Assembly (NCBI GenBank): GCA_033557465.1
Contig: CM066034.1
Coordinates: 416,370,159 to 416,434,158, forward strand
Direction: 5' to 3'
DNA from: Ichthyophis bannanicus
Taxonomy: Eukaryota > Chordata > Amphibia > Gymnophiona > Ichthyophiidae
DNA: 64,000 nucleotides
Of this stretch, positions 62,303 through 64,000 are shown piece after piece (position 1 is the first letter of the stretch; each line of letters starts with the position of its first letter). The notes under the pieces are model-generated. The model saw only the letters and a list, made by a program, of their open reading frames with translations, had not been told where the DNA came from and did no database searches. Both the position numbers and the translations under genes were made by a program.

Positions 62303-64000
62303 CATAGGTGTCAAACTCTGGCCCGCGGGCCAAATTTGGCCCATAGTGTAATTATATTTGGCCCGCGAGGCTATACCAAATGACTACTAGAGCTAGCCCG
62401 CCAGTATTATACAGCGCATTCATTCATCGCTAATACTACAAATCCCATAATGCCTTGCTGTTGTTTTGGCGCGTCAATCAGGACAGGTCCCAGAAACGCC
62501 CTCTCCTGTGTGACAGAAGTCATAGCGATCTCAAGCTACAACTGTCACTGTGGAACCCTTCCCAAAAATGGCAAAAAGAAAGGCAGACAACAGGAACTTT
62601 CTGGACAGGTGGGAGACAGAATATTTGTTTACATATGTAAAAGACAGACCTGTTTGTCTGATTTGTGGAGTCAACGTGGCTATAACTAAGGAGTATAACA
62701 TTCGACGACACTATGAAACAAAACACCATGACAAGTACAAGGACCTGGACATGACTCAAAGGAGCCAGAAAGTGGAGGAGATGAAAAGAAGTTTGGTTTC
62801 ACAACAGAATATGTTCAAAAAAGCCACATCACAAAGTGAGGCTGCTGTAAAGGCTAGTTATATTGTGGCAGCAGAGATCGCAAAATCAGCCCGGCCCTTT
62901 AATGAGGGAGAGTTTGTGAAAAAGTGCATGTTGAAAGTTTGTGACATCGTGTGCCCAGAGAAAAAGCAAGCCTTTTCAAACGTGAGCACATGTGATCTTG
63001 CCACCAATCTGTATGACCAGCTTTTGGAAAAGGGAAAAGATTTCGTTGCATTCTCCCTTGCTGTGGATGAGAGTAGCGACGCATCTGATACTGCTCAGCT
63101 GTCAGTCTTCATCCGTGGAGTCGACTCAAATATGTGTGCTATGGAGGAGCTATTGGGATTCAAATCAATGCATGGCACAACCACAGGAAAGGAAATTTTT
63201 GAGGAGGTTTCCAAATGCGTAACTGAAATAAAGCTGCCTTGGGATAAACTCGTGGGATTAACGACAGATGGTACGCCAGCGATGTGCGGTAAAACAAGTG
63301 GACTGGTGGGCAGGGTCCGGGAGAAGATGCAGGAAGAGAACTGTGCAGGTGAACTAACTGTTTATCACTGCATCATACATCAGGAATCATTGTGTGGCAA
63401 AGCCCTAAAGATGGAACATGTTATGACCACAGTAACACAAGTAGTTAACTTTATAAGAGCCAAAGGTCTGAATCACCGCCAGTTTAAGTCTTTTCTGGAG
63501 GAGTGTGGTTCATAATACGCAGACGTGCCATATCACACAGAGGTGAGATGGTTAAGCCGAGGAAAAGTACTGAATAGATGTTTTGAGCTGCATGAGGAAA
63601 TATGTCAGTTTCTGGAAAGCAAAGGGAAGGACACAGCAGAGCTTCGGGAGAAAAAGTTTCTGTGTGAGCTGGCCTTTCTGTGTGACATCTCGAGCCATCT
63701 CGATGCGCTGAACCTGCAGCTTCAGGGGCGGGGGCGCATCATCACAGACATGTATGCTGCAGTGAGGGCTTTTAAACTAAACTGTGCCTGTGGGAGAATC
63801 AGATGCTGCAAGGAAACCTTGGCCATTTTCCCTGCTGCCAAACCATGAAAACGCAGTTCTTTACCAACTTGTTCCCATGCGCACAGTTTGCTGAAAAACT
63901 CAGTGTACTCGGCGCTGAGTTTAGCCGGCGATTTGCCGACTTTGATGTCCAGAAATGTAGGTTTGAACTGCTCAGTAATCCCTTTGCAGTTAATGTGGAA
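62303..64000 (+). mobile_element. hAT (Charlie-type) DNA transposon, runs off the right edge
   Basis: Left end CATAGGTGTCAAACTCTGG followed by the GGCCCGCGGGCC palindrome, a hallmark of vertebrate Charlie-type hAT elements. Transposase starts at 62568. The right end is outside the window. Its terminal sequence differs from the CAGGGCNGGCCC family, so it is unlikely to have moved those. Confidence 0.8.
62568..64000 (+). pseudogene. hAT transposase with BED zinc finger, GTF2IRD2/Charlie-like
   Basis: Cut-and-paste transposase; the same domain was captured in vertebrate GTF2IRD2-type genes. Start ATG at 62568. A BED-type finger has Cys30, Cys33, His48 and His53. The RNase H-like catalytic core begins with AVDESSD (Asp167, 63066) and the LTTDG block (Asp234, 63267), then an ECH-like [10 protein letters not shown] block near 63385. 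A single in-frame TAA at 63513-63515, where a Glu codon is expected, splits the frame; the same frame resumes (VPYHTEVRWLSRG) to about 63775, where a one-base frameshift moves the homology to another frame through the end of the window. With two lesions in ~1.4 kb this is a fairly young copy. Confidence 0.85.

Noticed and set aside
62303..64000. The Charlie-type hAT as the source of transposase for the giant CAGGGCNGGCCC elements
   Set aside because: Its terminal sequence (CATAGGTGTCAAA) does not match theirs; hAT transposases normally need matching ends.

Overview
This is non-coding, repeat-saturated nuclear DNA of a vertebrate, most likely an amphibian. The sequence directly shows CR1-clade and L2-clade LINEs, an R2/R4-type LINE, DIRS and Penelope-like debris, Tc1/mariner, several hAT groups, tRNA-derived SINEs and long foldback elements. 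My best guess for the host is a caecilian, but that rests on remembered repeat style and cannot be proved here. I found no host gene exon, tRNA, rRNA or CRISPR array. Nearly every long reading frame belongs to a decayed transposon or is a shadow of a low-complexity repeat.

Layout. 1-7.0 kb: three CR1-type LINE pieces in series; the third is split by a foldback element that itself holds an LTR-like insert. 7.1-9.35 kb: a well preserved 5'-truncated L2 LINE. 9.4-10.3 kb: a reverse CR1 copy split by a ~220-bp insert carrying a hammerhead-ribozyme-like fold. 10.6-10.85 kb: Ty3/gypsy protease remnant. 10.99-12.56 kb: complete reverse Tc1 element. 12.6-13.2 kb: GC-rich foldback element. 15.66-17.96 kb: large inverted-repeat element. 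18.1-19.3 kb: reverse L2 and CR1 pieces. 20.1-23.9 kb: a nearly full-length CR1 element including the ORF1 esterase domain.

24.2-53.3 kb is dominated by an apparently undescribed family of large non-coding hAT-type elements. Their ends are near CAGGGCNGGCCC and they are packed with G-rich minisatellite. Four insertions can be delimited by perfect 8-bp target-site duplications: 24220-35947 (GCTACAGT), 37943-41294 (CTGCTGAA, reversed), 42584-45254 (ATTCTCTG) and 50294-53307 (GCTGCAAG). The first has grown to 11.7 kb by nested insertion: an L2 LINE, inside it an R2/R4-type LINE and a fifth hAT copy, plus a CR1 copy. The fifth copy carries a ~760-bp palindrome that includes flanking L2 sequence and looks like a template-switch scar. 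Between these lie reverse L2, DIRS and Penelope-like remnants (45.5-49.4 kb).

53.5-64 kb: foldback elements, a second Tc1 copy split by a foldback element, a tRNA-derived SINE with Pol III boxes, twin short hAT MITEs with perfect 8-bp duplications at 61.4-61.8 kb, and finally a hAT transposon with a BED-finger transposase, disabled by one stop and one frameshift, that runs off the right edge. The elements do not work together as a system; the window is a layered record of insertions whose relative order can be read from the nesting.
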